The translations under genes were made by a program, and so were the position numbers. Below are positions 9,477-21,303 of a stretch of 64,000 bases of DNA, one piece after another; position 1 is the stretch's first letter; each line of letters opens with the position of its first letter. Below the pieces are notes generated by a model. The model was not told where the DNA came from. It did no database searches and saw only the letters and a list, made by a program, of their open reading frames with translations. This stretch comes from Triglochin maritima (lineage: Eukaryota > Streptophyta > Magnoliopsida > Alismatales > Juncaginaceae): positions 17,400,501 through 17,464,500 of the forward strand of contig OY821787.1 of assembly GCA_963682175.1 (NCBI GenBank). Reading direction: 5' to 3'.

Positions 9477-10733
9477 CTGACATAAAACATGAATATGCCT
9501 GAGTTTCCCGAGAGGAAACCCTGTATGCCAAACCTCTATAACAATAAATGAATAGACATTTAAGGCATGCATGATATGAAGTGCAAAAGCCAATCAACGT
9601 CTCACTGGGTCCCCGGGAACTCTCTCCCTACCACAGTAGACACCCAACAGTGACGGGTCTCATGGGTCCTCTAGCCCAGCCCTCACACACGTGCCCCAGG
9701 CACCTCAGCCGGAAACTCCCTCGGCGACAACACACGTGCCCCAGGCACCACGACCGGAAATATCCTCGGTCAACACACACATGTGCCCCAGGCACAGCCG
9801 GATTACTCTCAGGTCGGTATCCTCTGTACCGCTGCCATCTTGAGCTGTCCAGAAGACCACTCTCAGGCCGGCACCGTCACCCCTCTAGGGTCGGAGATCC
9901 GTTGCCATCTTGAGCTGGCCCCACACGCGAACCACCCTCAGGCCGGCACCGGTCACCCCACTAGGGCCGGAGATCCGTTGCCTTCTTGGGCTGGCCCGAC
10001 AACACCCGTGAACCACTCTCAGGCCGGCACCGGTCACCCCACTAGAGCCGGAGATCCGTTGCCATCTCGAGTTGGCTTCACAACACAAGAACACACAAAA
10101 ACCGTACCAAACGATCGAACGAAATCTCCCAACCGGTCGACCGAATCCTCTCAGCAGGACTGGCCCAACCAACAAAACTGTCAATCGGTCGAATGGCAAA
10201 GGGGTCCCGTTCGACCGAATTCGACCAGTAAAAACTCGTGTCACAGTAATATGCACCAACGGTCTAGCGACCCAAACTCACCGGTCGACCGAAAACGACC
10301 AGTAAAACTCCAAACTCAAGCGTAGAGCACCGGTCGACCGAAACCTCACACGGTCGAACCAACTTAAGTTATTTTTAATCGCCGGTTGAACGAGTCAGCT
10401 AGGCGGTCGACCGTTTGGATGGTCAATGCCCCCAACCGACATACAACAGTGCTTTCGGTCGACCGGCAAAGGGGTCTCGTTCGACCGAAAACACACAGAG
10501 CAAGATTCCCTTGATAAAACGTACCACCGGTCGACCACTCGAAGAGTATCGTTCGACCGGTGCAAGGGTTTCCGCCCAAAATTCTCTACAACCGGTCGAC
10601 TGAACCATGTCACCGGTCGACCGATTATAGTGCAGAACAATGCTGCACGGGTCCGACGATCCCTCCGGCCTACCGTCGACCACCCCAACACCCACCAAAG
10701 CATAAGTGAGCATCAAAGTAAAGCTTGACATAC
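9477..10733 (-). other. possible LTR-internal intron
   Basis: In element sense CTTCAAG|GTATGTCAAGC begins at 10733 and TTTATGTCAG|GTCGTGAGC ends at 9477, giving 1257 nt with good plant splice-site consensus. The equivalent pair in the related LTR at 22358-24119 is 1242 nt. Splicing itself is inferred, not shown. Confidence 0.4.
10112..10623 (-). promoter_or_regulatory. array of CGGTCGACCG-like palindrome pairs, 3' LTR
   Basis: Pair start positions are 10112/10134, 10186/10208, 10260/10282, 10331/10351, 10383/10404, 10456/10478, 10528/10550 and 10593/10614. Spacings are 22, 22, 22, 20, 21, 22, 22 and 21 bp. Perfect decamers are at 10134, 10282, 10331, 10404, 10456 and 10614; the others differ by 1-3 bases, often CGTTCGACCG or CGGTCGAACG. 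Confidence 0.7.
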
Positions 10734-11125
10734 CTTGAAGACTTGAAGAAGTCTTCGAAGACTCGACGACGAGCTTTTCTTCGCAAAACACCTCCTCTGG
10801 CGAAAACCAACCGATCAACGATCCTCTCCTCTCCGACGAACGTCCGAGCTTCACCTCGCCTTCCGAGACCCACCCCACGAGCACCTTCACAAGCCGGAGA
10901 TCAGATCAGAGAGAGGGAGAGAGTTTGAGCGGGTGAGAGAGAGAACGCGAGAGAGAGAGAGAGAGAATCACTCACCACTCCTTAAACCCTTCTCTTCCAA
11001 TCTCCACCCTTCATCTCATCTCATCCAAACCAAACCAATCTCAGCCCTCCATCATAATCCAACCAATTAAGCACCTAATCAAAGCCAAAACATGATTAGT
11101 CTTAAGAAGGATTAAGGATATTACA

Positions 11126-11142
11126 ATCCACCCTCCTTAAAA
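11126..11142 (-). other. polypurine tract of the chromovirus
   Basis: The minus strand reads TTTTAAGGAGGGTGGAT directly before the 3' LTR. Upstream is AATTTCGTGGACGAAATTC, a phrase also found, with a few changes, before the 3' LTR at 38182. Confidence 0.8.
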
Positions 11143-11159
11143 GAATTTCGTCCACGAAA

Positions 11160-14100
11160 TTAGGACCGAAGCTCACCAAACAATTCCGGGAACTCCTTCC
11201 GGACCTCTTCTTCAACTTCCCAAGTAGCCTCTCGCTCACTATGGTGCTGCCACCTGACCTTCACCATCGGATTGGTCCTCCTCCTGAGTTGGTGGTCCAT
11301 CCGATCCACGATCTCCACAGGTCTCTCCTCGAGAGACAAATCCTGACGGATCTCCGGAACCTCTAACTGAATCACGAGAGAAGGATCCGCTACGTACTTC
11401 CTCAACATCGAAACATGGAAGACGTCGTGAAGACCCGAAAACTGCGGCGGCAACGCAATCCTGTAGGCAACCTCCCCGATCTGATCGAGAATCTCAAACG
11501 GCCCGACGTACCTCGGACTGAGCTTCCCTTTCTTCCCGAACCTCATCACTCCTCGAGATGGTGAAATCTTCAGGAAAACGTGATCGCCTACCTTAAACAT
11601 CAACACTCGCCTACGCCGATCCGCGTAGCTCTTCTGCCTGCTCTGCGCTGTCGCTAATCTCTGCCTGATCACATCAACTTTCTCGGCACACATCTGCACA
11701 ATCTCAGGCCCGATCAGCTGTCTCTCGCCTACATCGCTCCAGCACACTGGCGATCTACAAGGTCTCCCGTACAAAGCCTCGTACGACGCCATTCCGATAC
11801 TCGAATGGTAACTGTTGTTGTAGGCGAACTCTATAAGCGGTAGATGCTCATCCCAGTGCCCTGCCCAATCCAACGCACAAGCTCTCAGCATATCCTCCAG
11901 AGTCTGGATCGTCCTCTCTGACTGCCCATCTGTCTGCGGGTGAAATGCTGTACTAAACTTCAACCGTGTCCCCAGAGCCTGCTGCAGACTTCCCCAAAAT
12001 CTGGAAGTAAACCTGGTGTCTCGATCAGATATAATACTAACTGGTACCCCATGCAAGCGAACTATCTCATCAATGTACAGCCTAGCCAGGTCCTCCAAGG
12101 GTAATGTGGTCCGGATTGCCAGAAAATGCGACGACTTGGTCAGTCGATCAACTATCACCCAAATCGCGTCATGAGATCTCTTCGTCCTCGGCAACCCGGT
12201 GACGAAATCCATCGTCACGTGCTCCCATTTCCACTCTGGCAAATCTATCCTCTGCATCGGTCCCGCGGGTCTCTGGTGCTCAATCTTCACCTGCTGACAA
12301 ACCAGACATCTGCCAACAAACTTCGCTATCTCAGTCTTCATCCCCTTCCACCAGAAATTCCTCTGAAGATCCTTGTACATCTTCGTGCTACCCGGGTGGA
12401 TGGAATAACAGGACCTGTGTGCCTCCTCCAAGATTTCCTTCTTCAGCTCTCCCCCATTGGGCACCCAGACTCGGCCCCTGAATCTCAGACCTCCGTCAAC
12501 TCCTATACTGAAATCTGATCCGTCTCTGGCAACCAACTGCAACAAGCTAGCTAAATCCTTGTCAGCCCTCTGAGCCTGGACAATACTCGTGACCATCTGA
12601 GGCTCCACTCTCAGTCCAGCTATCACTGCGCCCTCAGAGTCCTTGGAGAATGGCTTCCACTCTGACAAAGACTCGGGCAGCTTCCACTCCTGAATACACA
12701 AACCAGCAGCTGAAATTTCCACCTTCCTACTCAAAGCATCTGCGACTGTATTCGCCTTCCCCGGATGGTAGGATATGGTGAAATCATAGTCCTTGATCAG
12801 CTCAAGCCACCTACGCTGCCTCATATTCAGCTCCTTCTGCGAAAACAGATACTTCAGACTCTGGTGGTCCGTGAAAACCTCGAACTTCTCCCCGTACAGA
12901 TAATGACGCCAGGTTTTCAGTGCGTGAACCACTGCCGCCAACTCCAAATCGTGAGTGGGGTAGTTCCTCTCGTGTACTTTCAACTGCCTCGACGTATAAG
13001 CAACCACCTGACCGTGCTGCATCAGTACACAACCCAACCCCACACCAGAAGCGTCACTATAAATCACAAAACCTCCACTGCCACTAGGAAGAGTCAGAAC
13101 TGGAGCAGTCGTCAACCGACTCTTCAGTTCCTGAAAACTGTCCTCGCACTTCTGGGACCAAACAAACTTCACTCCCTTCTGCGTCAGTGCCGTCAAAGGT
13201 GAAGCAAGCCTCGAGAAGTCCTTGATGAATCGACGATAATAACCCGCCAATCCAACAAAGCTCCTGATCTCCGTCACACTCGTCGGTGCTCTCCACTGAG
13301 TCACTGCCTCCACCTTCGCTGGATCCATTGATATCCCAGCCCCAGACACAATGTTACCAAGAAAAGCGACACTGTTCAACCAGAACTCGCACTTCGAAAA
13401 CTTGGCGAACAATTGATGATCTCTCAGAATGCCAAGCACGATCCGCAAGTGCTCCCTGTGCTGCTCTATGTCCGGTGAATAAATCAAGATGTCGTCTACA
13501 AAGACCACCACGAATCGGTCGAGGTACTGACTGAACGTCCTGTTCATCAGATCCATGAAAGCTGCAGGCCCGTTCGTCAACCCGAACGGCATCACTAGAA
13601 ACTCAAAGTGCCCGTACCTCATCCGAAAAGATGTCTTCTGAACATCTGCCTCTCTGATCCTCAACTGATGATACCCGGATCGCAAATCAATCTTCGAAAA
13701 TATCTTCGCTGACTGCAGCTGGTCAAACAGGTCCTCAATCCTGGGTAAAGGATATTGATTCCTCACAGTAACCTTGTTCAGCATCATGTAGTCGATGCAC
13801 ATCCTCAATGAGCCATCTTTCTTCTTCACACAGAGTACCGAAGCTCCCCAAGGCGAGACACTAGGGCGGATAAACCCAGTATCCAACAAATCCTGCAGCT
13901 GCTTCTTCAGCTTAGCTAACTCAGCCGGTGTCATCCTATAAGGAGCCTTCGACTGTGGAGTGGTCCCAGCCACCAAATCAATACCGAACTCCAACTCCCT
14001 GTGAGGCGGCAACCCAGAAACATCTGATAACACATCAACAAACTCCTGGACAATCTCTATGTCCTCCAACGATCTCATCTCTGGATCTGGAACAACCAAG

Positions 14101-14975
14101 GTAGCCACGAAAGCTCTGCAGCCCTGCTCAAGCAGCTTCCGTGCCCTCACTGCTGACACTACGACCCGACCACCACGGTCCTTCCTTCCTCTGATCAGCA
14201 AATCAGGTAGCCCATTCCTCGGGATCAGAATCTTCTTCTCCCGGCACAACACTCGAACATCATACTGGGATAGCCAATCCATCCCCAGTATAACATCGAA
14301 ATCCTCCATCGGCAACAAGATCAGGTCAGCAGGAAACTCCTGATCTTCCGAAACAATCGTGGCACCGGGGAGGAAGCTCCCCACAGTGCTTACCAAACCC
14401 AAGGGTGTGCTGACTTCCAACGTGGCAGTCAACATCGCAGGGGTACGGCCCCACACACTAGCAAATCTCTCAGAAATGAACGAATGTGTGGCCCCACAAT
14501 CAAACAACACTCTGGCTACAAACCCAGCAATCAAGAGCGTACCTTCCACCACAGTGCTGGCGTCCTTCGCCTCCTCTGCCTGAATGGTGAATACCCGTCC
14601 GGTCCTCTGTCCCTGCTGAGGTGGTGAAAAGGGATGACGGCCTCCACCTCTACCTGCTACCGGAGGTCTCACTCGAGAACTGGACTCGCCTGCTCCGCTC
14701 CTGCAGTCTCTGGCATAATGGCCTTGCTGGCCACAACTGAAACAAACTCCAGGACGGCTCCCACACTCACGACCTGGGTGGGCTCTGCCACACTTCCTGC
14801 ACGGCTCAGGCTGGCGTGCACCACTCCCCTCAATCTGGGGCCTCTTGCCCGGATTTCCTGTCATTGGAGCTCCTGGACGTCCACTGCTCTTCCCCTGAGG
14901 CCTCCTGGACTCTGCATAGTTTTCCTGATAGTCCTGGTCAATGAGAGTCGCGAACTTCACCGCATCTGCTAAGGT
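11160..14975 (-). CDS. gag C-terminus and pol polyprotein (protease, RT, RNase H, integrase, chromodomain)
   Basis: Open from just after the TAG at 14978-14976 to the stop at 11160; it is the in-frame continuation of gag, not a separate gene. Residues are numbered with the Val codon at 14960 as 1. Zinc knuckle [14 protein letters not shown] 73-86; protease FDCGATHSF with Asp154, but Cys155 where Ser/Thr is usual; reverse transcriptase with Asp425 and FVDDIL (Asp489, Asp490); RNase H with Asp636, Glu673, Asp698, Asp741; integrase HHCC finger (His848, His855, Cys885, Cys888) and DD35E core Asp918, Asp979, Glu1015; GPF motif near 1152; chromodomain about 1210-1262. It would copy and integrate the element; chromodomains can direct integration to particular chromatin. 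No frameshift was seen. Confidence 0.93.
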   Translation of the reverse strand, partial: TLADAVKFATLIDQDYQENYAESRRPQGKSSGRPGAPMTGNPGKRPQIEGSGARQPEPCRKCGRAHPGRECGSRPGVCFSCGQQGHYARDCRSGAGESSSRVRPPVAGRGGGRHPFSPPQQGQRTGRVFTIQAEEAKDASTVVEGTLLIAGFVARVLFDCGATHSFISERFASVWGRTPAMLTATLEVSTPLGLVSTVGSFLPGATIVSEDQEFPADLILLPMEDFDVILGMDWLSQYDVRVLCREKKILIPRNGLPDLLIRGRKDRGGRVVVSAVRARKLLEQGCRAFVATLVVPDPEMRSLEDIEIVQEFVDVLSDVSGLPPHRELEFGIDLVAGTTPQSKAPYRMTPAELAKLKKQLQDLLDTGFIRPSVSPWGASVLCVKKKDGSLRMCIDYMMLNKVTVRNQYPLPRIEDLFDQLQSAKIFSKIDLRSGYHQLRIREADVQKTSFRMRYGHFEFLVMPFGLTNGPAAFMDLMNRTFSQYLDRFVVVFVDDILIYSPDIEQHREHLRIVLGILRDHQLFAKFSKCEFWLNSVAFLGNIVSGAGISMDPAKVEAVTQWRAPTSVTEIRSFVGLAGYYRRFIKDFSRLASPLTALTQKGVKFVWSQKCEDSFQELKSRLTTAPVLTLPSGSGGFVIYSDASGVGLGCVLMQHGQVVAYTSRQLKVHERNYPTHDLELAAVVHALKTWRHYLYGEKFEVFTDHQSLKYLFSQKELNMRQRRWLELIKDYDFTISYHPGKANTVADALSRKVEISAAGLCIQEWKLPESLSEWKPFSKDSEGAVIAGLRVEPQMVTSIVQAQRADKDLASLLQLVARDGSDFSIGVDGGLRFRGRVWVPNGGELKKEILEEAHRSCYSIHPGSTKMYKDLQRNFWWKGMKTEIAKFVGRCLVCQQVKIEHQRPAGPMQRIDLPEWKWEHVTMDFVTGLPRTKRSHDAIWVIVDRLTKSSHFLAIRTTLPLEDLARLYIDEIVRLHGVPVSIISDRDTRFTSRFWGSLQQALGTRLKFSTAFHPQTDGQSERTIQTLEDMLRACALDWAGHWDEHLPLIEFAYNNSYHSSIGMASYEALYGRPCRSPVCWSDVGERQLIGPEIVQMCAEKVDVIRQRLATAQSRQKSYADRRRRVLMFKVGDHVFLKISPSRGVMRFGKKGKLSPRYVGPFEILDQIGEVAYRIALPPQFSGLHDVFHVSMLRKYVADPSLVIQLEVPEIRQDLSLEERPVEIVDRMDHQLRRRTNPMVKVRWQHHSEREATWEVEEEVRKEFPELFGELRS

Positions 14976-15608
14976 CTAAGGCATGCTGTAAGTCACACGG
15001 GTACGGAGCTGCTTCCGAAGCCCCCGTATAAACTTCCTTGCCCTCTGAATTGGGGTCACCCAGAACTCCGGACAATAACGCTCCAAAGCGTTGAACTTCC
15101 GGGCGTAGTCCGCCAGTGTCATCTCACCCTGCTCGAGGCTCATGAACTCCTCTCTCTTCCCGTCCCTGACATGCTCTGGGAAGTACTGCTCATTGAATTC
15201 CCCGAGGAACTCATCCCAACTGACATCTGTCCTGCCCGGAAACACCACTGCAGCCGTGGTTCTCCACCAGTTGGACGCCTCGCCGCCCAACACATACGTG
15301 GCCAATCCCACCATCCTCTTTGGTGGACTCCCAATCGCCTGGAAGATCTCCTGGATCTTAAAAACCCAGTCCTCGGCAGCCTCAACATCTCCTCTGCCGT
15401 CAAAAGTAGGTGGGTGTTGGCGCATAAACCGGTCGTGCACCGCCCCTACCCCTGTCGTCTCCTCTCTGCCAGACTGACAATCTAAAAGAACGCCCAGCCT
15501 CTGCACAGTGTCGAAGAGCATCCAGCGCTCCTCCGCCCAATCCATGGCGCCAGTCTCCTCACTGGTACTCGGACCACGTGGGGGAAGTCTCTTGCGTCTC
15601 GGAGGCAT
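14976..15608 (-). CDS. Gag N-terminal (capsid) part, ended by an in-frame TAG
   Basis: It starts at ATG 15608-15606 (MPPRRKRLPPRG) and ends after 210 residues at TAG (14978-14976). Residues ~70-185 match the plant retrotransposon Gag capsid domain: QHPPTFDGRGD, NWWRT, YFPEHVRDGKREEF and LEQGEMTLADYARKF. The next codons continue in the same frame into the zinc knuckle and pol, so the TAG is most simply a CAG-to-TAG nonsense change. The context TAG-ACC lacks the CAR-YYA pattern of known leaky stops. The start lies about 115 bp after the primer site. Gag would form the particle that packages element RNA. Confidence 0.85.
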   Translation of the reverse strand: MPPRRKRLPPRGPSTSEETGAMDWAEERWMLFDTVQRLGVLLDCQSGREETTGVGAVHDRFMRQHPPTFDGRGDVEAAEDWVFKIQEIFQAIGSPPKRMVGLATYVLGGEASNWWRTTAAVVFPGRTDVSWDEFLGEFNEQYFPEHVRDGKREEFMSLEQGEMTLADYARKFNALERYCPEFWVTPIQRARKFIRGLRKQLRTRVTYSMP

Positions 15609-15723
15609 CTACACACGAGACAACAAAACTGAAAATCAGATGATTATGGATGTATGCTCTAAAATGCAACTATCTAAAAGACATCTAAGGTGGCTCCTTT
15701 GGACAAGTGCGTCGGAACTGACT

Positions 15724-15735
15724 GCTCTGATACCA
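15724..15735 (-). other. primer-binding site, initiator-Met tRNA
   Basis: The minus strand reads TGGTATCAGAGC three bases after the 5' LTR, the standard plant tRNA-iMet primer site. Confidence 0.9.
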
Positions 15736-15738
15736 ATT

Positions 15739-17636
15739 TGTAACATCCTCGAAAGCGGAAGGAATTTAAATTTTTAATAAAACACAACACAAGGATATTA
15801 CCAAAGAAAAATGCCAACTGTTGCACCAACATATATACAATATATATCTGAGAGTTTACAAAAGTGTGATTACAACAAGAGATAAGGGAAATATACATGT
15901 AATCACTCGGACCTCAAAACCGGGAAAGCAGGATCCGATCCCGAAAGCACCCCGCCTCAGTCACCACCTCCTAACGCTGCTCACGACCTGACATAAAACA
16001 TGAATATGCCTGAGTTTCCCGAGAGGAAACCCCGTATGCCAAACCTCTATAACAATAAATGAATAGACATCTAAGGCATGCATGATATGAAGTGCAAAAG
16101 CCAATCAACGTCTCACTGGGTCCTCGGGAACTCTCTCCCTACCACAGTAGACACCAAACAGTGATGGGTCTCATGGGTCCTCTAGCCCAGCCCTCACACA
16201 CGTGCCCCAGGCACCTCAGCCGGAAACTCCCTCGGCGACAACACACGTGCCCCAGGCACCACGACGGGAAATATCCTCGGTCAACACACACATGTGCCCC
16301 AGGCACCGCAGGATTACTCTCAGGTCGGTATCCTCTGTACCGCTGCCATCTTGAGCTGTCCAGAAGACCACTCTCAGGCCGACACCGTCACCCCTCTAGG
16401 GTCGGAGATCCGTTGCCATCTTGAGCTGGCCCCACACGCGAACCACCCTCAGGCCGGCACCGGTCACCCGACTAGGGCCGGAGATCCGTTGCCTTCTTGG
16501 GCTGGCCCGACAACACCCGTGAACCACTCTCAGGCCGGCACCGGTCACCCCACTAGGGCCAGAGATCCGTTGTCATCTCGAGCTGGCTTCACAACACAAG
16601 AACACACAAAAACCGTACCAAACGGTCGAACGAAATCTCCCAACCGGTCGACCGAATCCTCTCAGCAGGACTGGCCCAACCAACAAAACTGTCAATCGGT
16701 CGAACGGCAAAGGGGTCCCGTTCGACCGAATTCGACCAGTAAAAACTCGTGCCACAGTAATATGCACCAACGGTCGAACGACCCAAACTCACTGGTCGAC
16801 CGAAAACGACCAGTAAAACTCCAAACTCAAGCGTAGAGCACCGGTCAACCGAAACCTCACACGGTCGAACCAACTTAAGTTATTTTTAATCGCCGGTCGA
16901 ACGAGTCAACTAGGCGGTCGACCGTTTGGATGGTCAACGCCCCCAACCGACATAAAACAGTGCTTTCGGTCGACCGGCAAAGGGGTCCCGTTCGACCAAA
17001 AACACACAGAGCAAGATTCCCTCGATAAAAGGTACCACCGGTCGACCACTCGAAGAGTATCGTTCGACCGGTGCAAGGGTTTCCGCCCAAAATTCTCTAC
17101 AACCGGTCGACCGAACCATGCCACCAGTCGACCGATTATAGTGCAGAACGCTGCTGCACGGGTCCGACGAGCGCTCCGGCCTACCGTCGACCACCCCAAC
17201 ACCCACCAAAGCATAAGTGAGCATCAAAGTAAAGCTTGACATACCTTGAAGACTTGAAGAAGTCTTGGAAGACTCGACGGCGAGCTTTACTTCGCAAAAC
17301 ACCTCCTCCGGCGAAAACCAACCGATCAACGATCCTCTCCTCTCCGGCGAACGTCCGAGCTTCACCTCACCTTCCGAGACCCACCCCACGAGCACCTTCA
17401 CAAGCCGGAGATCAGATCAGAGAGAGGGAGAGAGTTTGAGCGGGTGAGAGAGAGAACGTGAGAGAGAGAGAGAGAGAATCACTCACCACTCCTTAAACCC
17501 TTCTCTTCCAATCTCCACCCTTCATCTCATCTCATCCAAACCAAACCAATCTCAGCCCTCCATCATAATCCAACCAATTAAGCACCTAATCAAAGCCAAA
17601 ACATGATTAGTCTTAAGAAGGATTAAGGATATTAAA
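15739..17636 (-). repeat. 5' LTR of the chromovirus
   Basis: Same length (1898 bp) and content as 9228-11125, including the GA microsatellite (17422-17478) and the palindrome-pair array (about 16623-17134, offset +6511). Its first bases in element sense are TTTAATATCC instead of TGTAATATCC, damage after insertion that would impair a new round of integration. Confidence 0.95.
16623..17134 (-). promoter_or_regulatory. array of CGGTCGACCG-like palindrome pairs, 5' LTR
   Basis: Same pairs as in the 3' LTR at offset +6511, for example perfect decamers at 16645 and 16967. A few members differ by single bases between the two LTRs, e.g. CGGTTGAACG versus CGGTCGAACG at 16894. Confidence 0.65.
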
Positions 17637-17641
17637 AAATG
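17637..17641. repeat. target-site duplication AAATG (right)
   Basis: Identical to 9223-9227. Confidence 0.9.
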
Positions 17642-19539
17642 AGAGCATTGTGGTAAATACACAAGGCCATCTACGATACGATCCAATCAACCAGCAACGA
17701 CCAGGAAAACAAGAATGGGATTTTTGTTTGTGTACACTTGTAAAGTCCTCTTATTGGACATTTTCTCACCCATAATTTTATATTTATCATGTGCACTTGT
17801 GAAGTCCAAATATTGCATTTATACACTTGTTTCCTTTCCTCGTTACTTTCCAACCAACAGCATCAGTTTAACTTAACGGGACGTTTCCATCAGCAGTTAG
17901 CAGAGAATAATTAGTGTTTAATGTGGTTAATCATCTACAGTAATCCTCCCCCTTCGTTAACCCTAGCTTCGTCCCCAAATTCTACCGCACCCACCCTTCT
18001 CTCAATCTGACCACTTCTCTCAATCTGCACCCACACCAACCATTTCTCCTCCTCCCAATCTACCCAAACCTCTCCTTCCACCGTCCACCCAACATCCCCC
18101 CCTCCGAACCCGAGGTCCACCTATCTGAACCCGACCGCATCTATGTTTCTTGAACCCCAATAGTTTGCTCTGGCCGCCTCCTGCTCCATGAAGCCACCCT
18201 TGTGCGAAGTTCGTCATCTCATCCCACTCAGTATAATGCACACAAGAAATGGACTTGCTGGTAGGCGTCTCAGGTAGGCATTTCGAAATACTCCCTCTTG
18301 TGGTTTTAGGATCCGATTTTCGGAAATTTTGGTTTGGGATGTTAGATTTGGTTGTGGATATTGGAGATAGGGATCGTTTAACCTACATTATTAAAATATA
18401 TGTTAAATATATGATATTCGGCTTTGTTGATCTAAAATCTCCATTTCAGCTGACAGTCGGTTTTGAGGTGTCTTGGGATTTTAGGTGGATTTTGAGATTT
18501 TCTGGAATTCCAAAATATGTGTATGTTTCTTTCGTTCGTTGGTTTTGAGTGCGTTTGGGACTGCGTTTCCAAAATTTATGGTATGCTCGAAACTAAGTTT
18601 TCGAGATGAGTTTCGGGATTTGCATTTACGCCCGGATTTTGTGAAATTCAAAAGAAGTTGTTTGGAGAGTAGCCTTTTTGGGTACTGGGTTTCGTGTGGT
18701 TGGGACCTGAAGTTATGGTTGCTTGAGGTGTTCTTGAGATAGCACTAACCGAGATTTAACTTGTTAGCACTTGTACTCTGTGGTTCTAAAAGTTCATGGT
18801 TTTGTGTAACCTCTGGACGTCGTCTGGTGAAGTAGAATTTCGGAAGTGACTTTTGCATGATTCAAGTGACTATTATTATTATTATTAAAAATGTCTTTAA
18901 AGTAATATTTGTTTGTTTGGATAAGCATTGCACATATGGATATTATAGTAAGATAACATCTGCTTATGGTAAAACAGCAAATCACTATGTTCTCCAACCT
19001 GTGTTTGAAATATTATTTCCAGAAGAGTAAACATTCTATTTCGGAAACTGATTAACATTATTCAGATTAACATGTGCCTTTGAATTTACATTTGCAAACT
19101 CAGTTCCAAATAAGCCCTTACTAGTTTGAAATGGTATTATGGGTTGTGATTGATGTGTGAAGCAATTACCTTGTGGATCAAAATAACACAAAATATGAAA
19201 AGGATTCACAATTGCATGAAATATTTAATTAGTTACCAAATAATCCAAAAATGGCAACATGGAGACTAACAGTACATAATCTAAGAAGGTAACAAGTTCA
19301 AAAGAACAAAGTCGGTTCTCGTTTGGGATTTTGTTTGATTTTACTAGTTGTAGAGTGATATACTCCATTTTAGTTTGAACGTTTTTATAAATAACTTTGT
19401 TTTGGAGACCCTTCATTTCAATCTCTCACTTGTTATCAAAGTTTTCTTGCACATACATTCACAATGTATAAAACTATAATAACTAGGGTAACCATCTCAT
19501 CTTACTCATCAAGTCACTCTACATGGTTCTTCAAACCGA
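17642..19539. other. unassigned sequence with one richer stretch
   Basis: No repeat from elsewhere in the window is recognisable. 17940-18560 is less AT-rich than its surroundings and has a C/T-rich stretch (17940-18120), but the small ORFs on either strand show no family pattern. Two diverged copies of a phrase near GTGTACACTTGTAAAGTCC lie at 17733 and 17793. 18840-19539 is AT-rich and probably includes the 3' non-coding part of the copia remnant to its right. Confidence 0.45.
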
Positions 19540-21040
19540 TGGACTCGAAATGTATTTCGCATTTGGCTTGCGATAAGGGTTTGGTGATGGATCAGTTGTA
19601 TTGCTGTTTGTGTCCACCCATAATAAATTTATTTTGCCTTCGTTGATTAAATCACGAGTGACAAAGTACTTGCAATTCATGTACTTCACCTTGTGATGTG
19701 ATTTAAGATCCTTGATTTGCGAGATATATGTGATATTGTCACAAAATAACTCTATGAGTCTCTCACTAGAGGGAACTACTCAAAGCTCTTCAAGGAACTT
19801 CTTAATCCACACTCCTTCCTTGCTCGCTTCAGCGGCAGGCATGACATATGAAGTGGTGGTTGAGTTAGTGATAGTGGTCTGCTTCCATCTACGCCAACTC
19901 ATGGCTCCACCATTTAGAAGAAAGACATATCCTGATTGAGACCTCCTATCATCTGGATCACTCATGAAACTCGCATCCAAGTAGCCCTCGGCCACTAGCT
20001 CCCTTTTTACTCCATAAACATGAAACTTATCTTTGGTCCTGTTAAGATTCCTTAGGATATTCTTAACCATAGTCCAATGATCAAGACCCACGTCGGATTG
20101 GTGACGACTTGTCATCCTTAAAGCATATGAGACATCGGGTCTTGTGCAAGTCATCGCGTACATGATTGATTTTATTGCTGAAGCATAAGGAATGTCTCTC
20201 ATGTACTATAAATCTTAATGTGATATTGCACGTTTAGACTTCTTGAGTTGCACTCCCATACTCATTGGCACATTGCCCTCTTTGGAATTGTTCATACTAA
20301 ACCACCAAGATCTTATCAATGTATGTACGTTAACTTAAGTCAATGAGTCTACGGGGTCTATCTCTATAAATCTTGATTCCCAAGATGTATTGAGCCTCAC
20401 CCGTGTCTTTCATTGAAAATGCAGATTTGAATGAACTTCTCGTTTGCTCTAGCAAAAGGAAATGATTTTCCATGACGAGTATGTCATCGATATATAAGAT
20501 CAGAAACACTACATGACTCCCACTGACCTTCTTGTATATATAAGGTTCTCCCTTGCTTTGGACAAAGTTAATCTTTTTGAATTCTTCGTCAAAGCGTTTG
20601 TTCCAACTCCTCCATGTTTGCTTCAATTCATAAATGGATCGTTTAAGCTTGTATACTTTATCATTATTCTTTGGATCTTCAAAACCTTGAGGTTGTACCA
20701 TGTACACATACTCCTCCAAGTTCTCATTAAGGAACATTGTTTTGACATCCATTTGTCATATTTCATAGTCATGAGATGCGGCAATAGCGAGCATAATCTG
20801 AATGATTTGAACATGACAACCAGTGAAAAAGTTTATCATAGTCAATTCCTTGAATTTGAGTGAAAGCTTTCACTACAAGCCCCTCTTTATTCGTTGTCAT
20901 GTTCCCATCCATATCCATCTCTCTCTTAAAAACCCATTTATTTTGAAAGGCTTTCTTTCCTTGAGGAAGATCAACCAAGTCCCATACTTAATTGTCATAC
21001 ATTGATTGTATTTCAGATTCCGTGGCACTAAGCCATAACA
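19540..21040 (-). pseudogene. Ty1/copia pol remnant (RT and RNase H)
   Basis: Minus-strand fragments in order: NKWVFKREMDMDGN and GIDYDKLF (RT start, 20978-20769), MDVKTMFLNENLEEYVYMVQ through LYIDDILV and QYILGIKIY (RT, 20752-20330), CTRPDVSYALRMTSRHQS through MSWRRWKQTT (RNase H, 20202-19780), then KYFVTRDLINEGKINLLWVD near 19650. Several frameshifts and stops separate them. Gag, protease and integrase are absent and no LTR was recognised. It is the same family as 27392-31527, which helps to read both. It is dead. Confidence 0.85.
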
Positions 21041-21044
21041 AGTA

Positions 21045-21303
21045 TGTGTAGGTGTGTGTGCACATATGAGGATATTCTTCTTTTTTTCTTTTCTTCATTC
21101 TTTCTCTTCTCCTCTTTATTTTCTTCTCTCTCATTTTACACTCTCTTCTTCTTTCCTTTTCTCTTTCATTTAACTTTTTCTCTTCACTTCTCTTCTTTAT
21201 TACCTAATACCTGAAATATAACAACAAACACTCAAGTAACACAATATTGGGGTAAAATTAAGGTTATATAACATGAATATGAAGCATGATATGCTACTAA
21301 TCA
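21045..21303 (-). repeat. truncated 3' LTR of the pol-bearing Athila-like element
   Basis: In element sense it starts TGATTAGTAGCATATCATGC at 21303 and runs into a long purine-rich stretch before being cut by the copia remnant near 21045. The LTR at 43193-44683 begins the same way, so they belong to one family. Confidence 0.75.

Larger units (their letters stand above)
9228..11125 (-). repeat. 3' LTR of the chromovirus
   Basis: In element sense it begins TGTAATATCCTTAATCC (11125) and ends GAGGATGTTACA (9228), with TG...CA termini. It contains a GA-rich microsatellite (10911-10967), eight pairs of CGGTCGACCG-like palindromes (10112-10623) and a splice-like GT...AG segment (10733 to 9477). Confidence 0.95.
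9228..17636 (-). mobile_element. complete Ty3/gypsy chromovirus, Tekay/Del-type
   Basis: All expected parts are present on the minus strand: 5' LTR (15739-17636), tRNA-iMet primer site (15724-15735), gag-pol (15608-11160), polypurine tract (11126-11142) and 3' LTR (9228-11125). Both LTRs are 1898 bp and differ by scattered single bases with no obvious indels, and the 5-bp target duplication is exact. Protein order protease, RT, RNase H, integrase with C-terminal chromodomain marks a chromovirus. Tekay/Del is my choice from the long LTRs and chromodomain. A single TAG splits the frame, and the 5' LTR's terminal TG has become TT. Confidence 0.95.

Noticed and set aside
9783..10325. 180-aa plus-strand ORF in the chromovirus LTR, with an equal one at 16294-16836
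   Set aside because: It lies antisense to the element inside the LTR and is present only because both LTRs are copies. Its composition follows the CGGTCGACCG array, and no domain pattern is visible.
10112..10623. Regularly spaced palindromes resembling a CRISPR array
   Set aside because: Units are only about 10 bp, occur in pairs at ~22 bp rather than with ~30-40 bp unique spacers, and sit in LTRs of a plant genome.
12126..14972. Several plus-strand ORFs of 80-145 codons
   Set aside because: They are antisense shadows of the gag-pol frame and show no family pattern.
18249..18548. 99-aa plus-strand ORF as a host gene
   Set aside because: No recognisable motif, biased hydrophobic composition typical of AT/T-rich DNA, and no supporting splice or promoter context.
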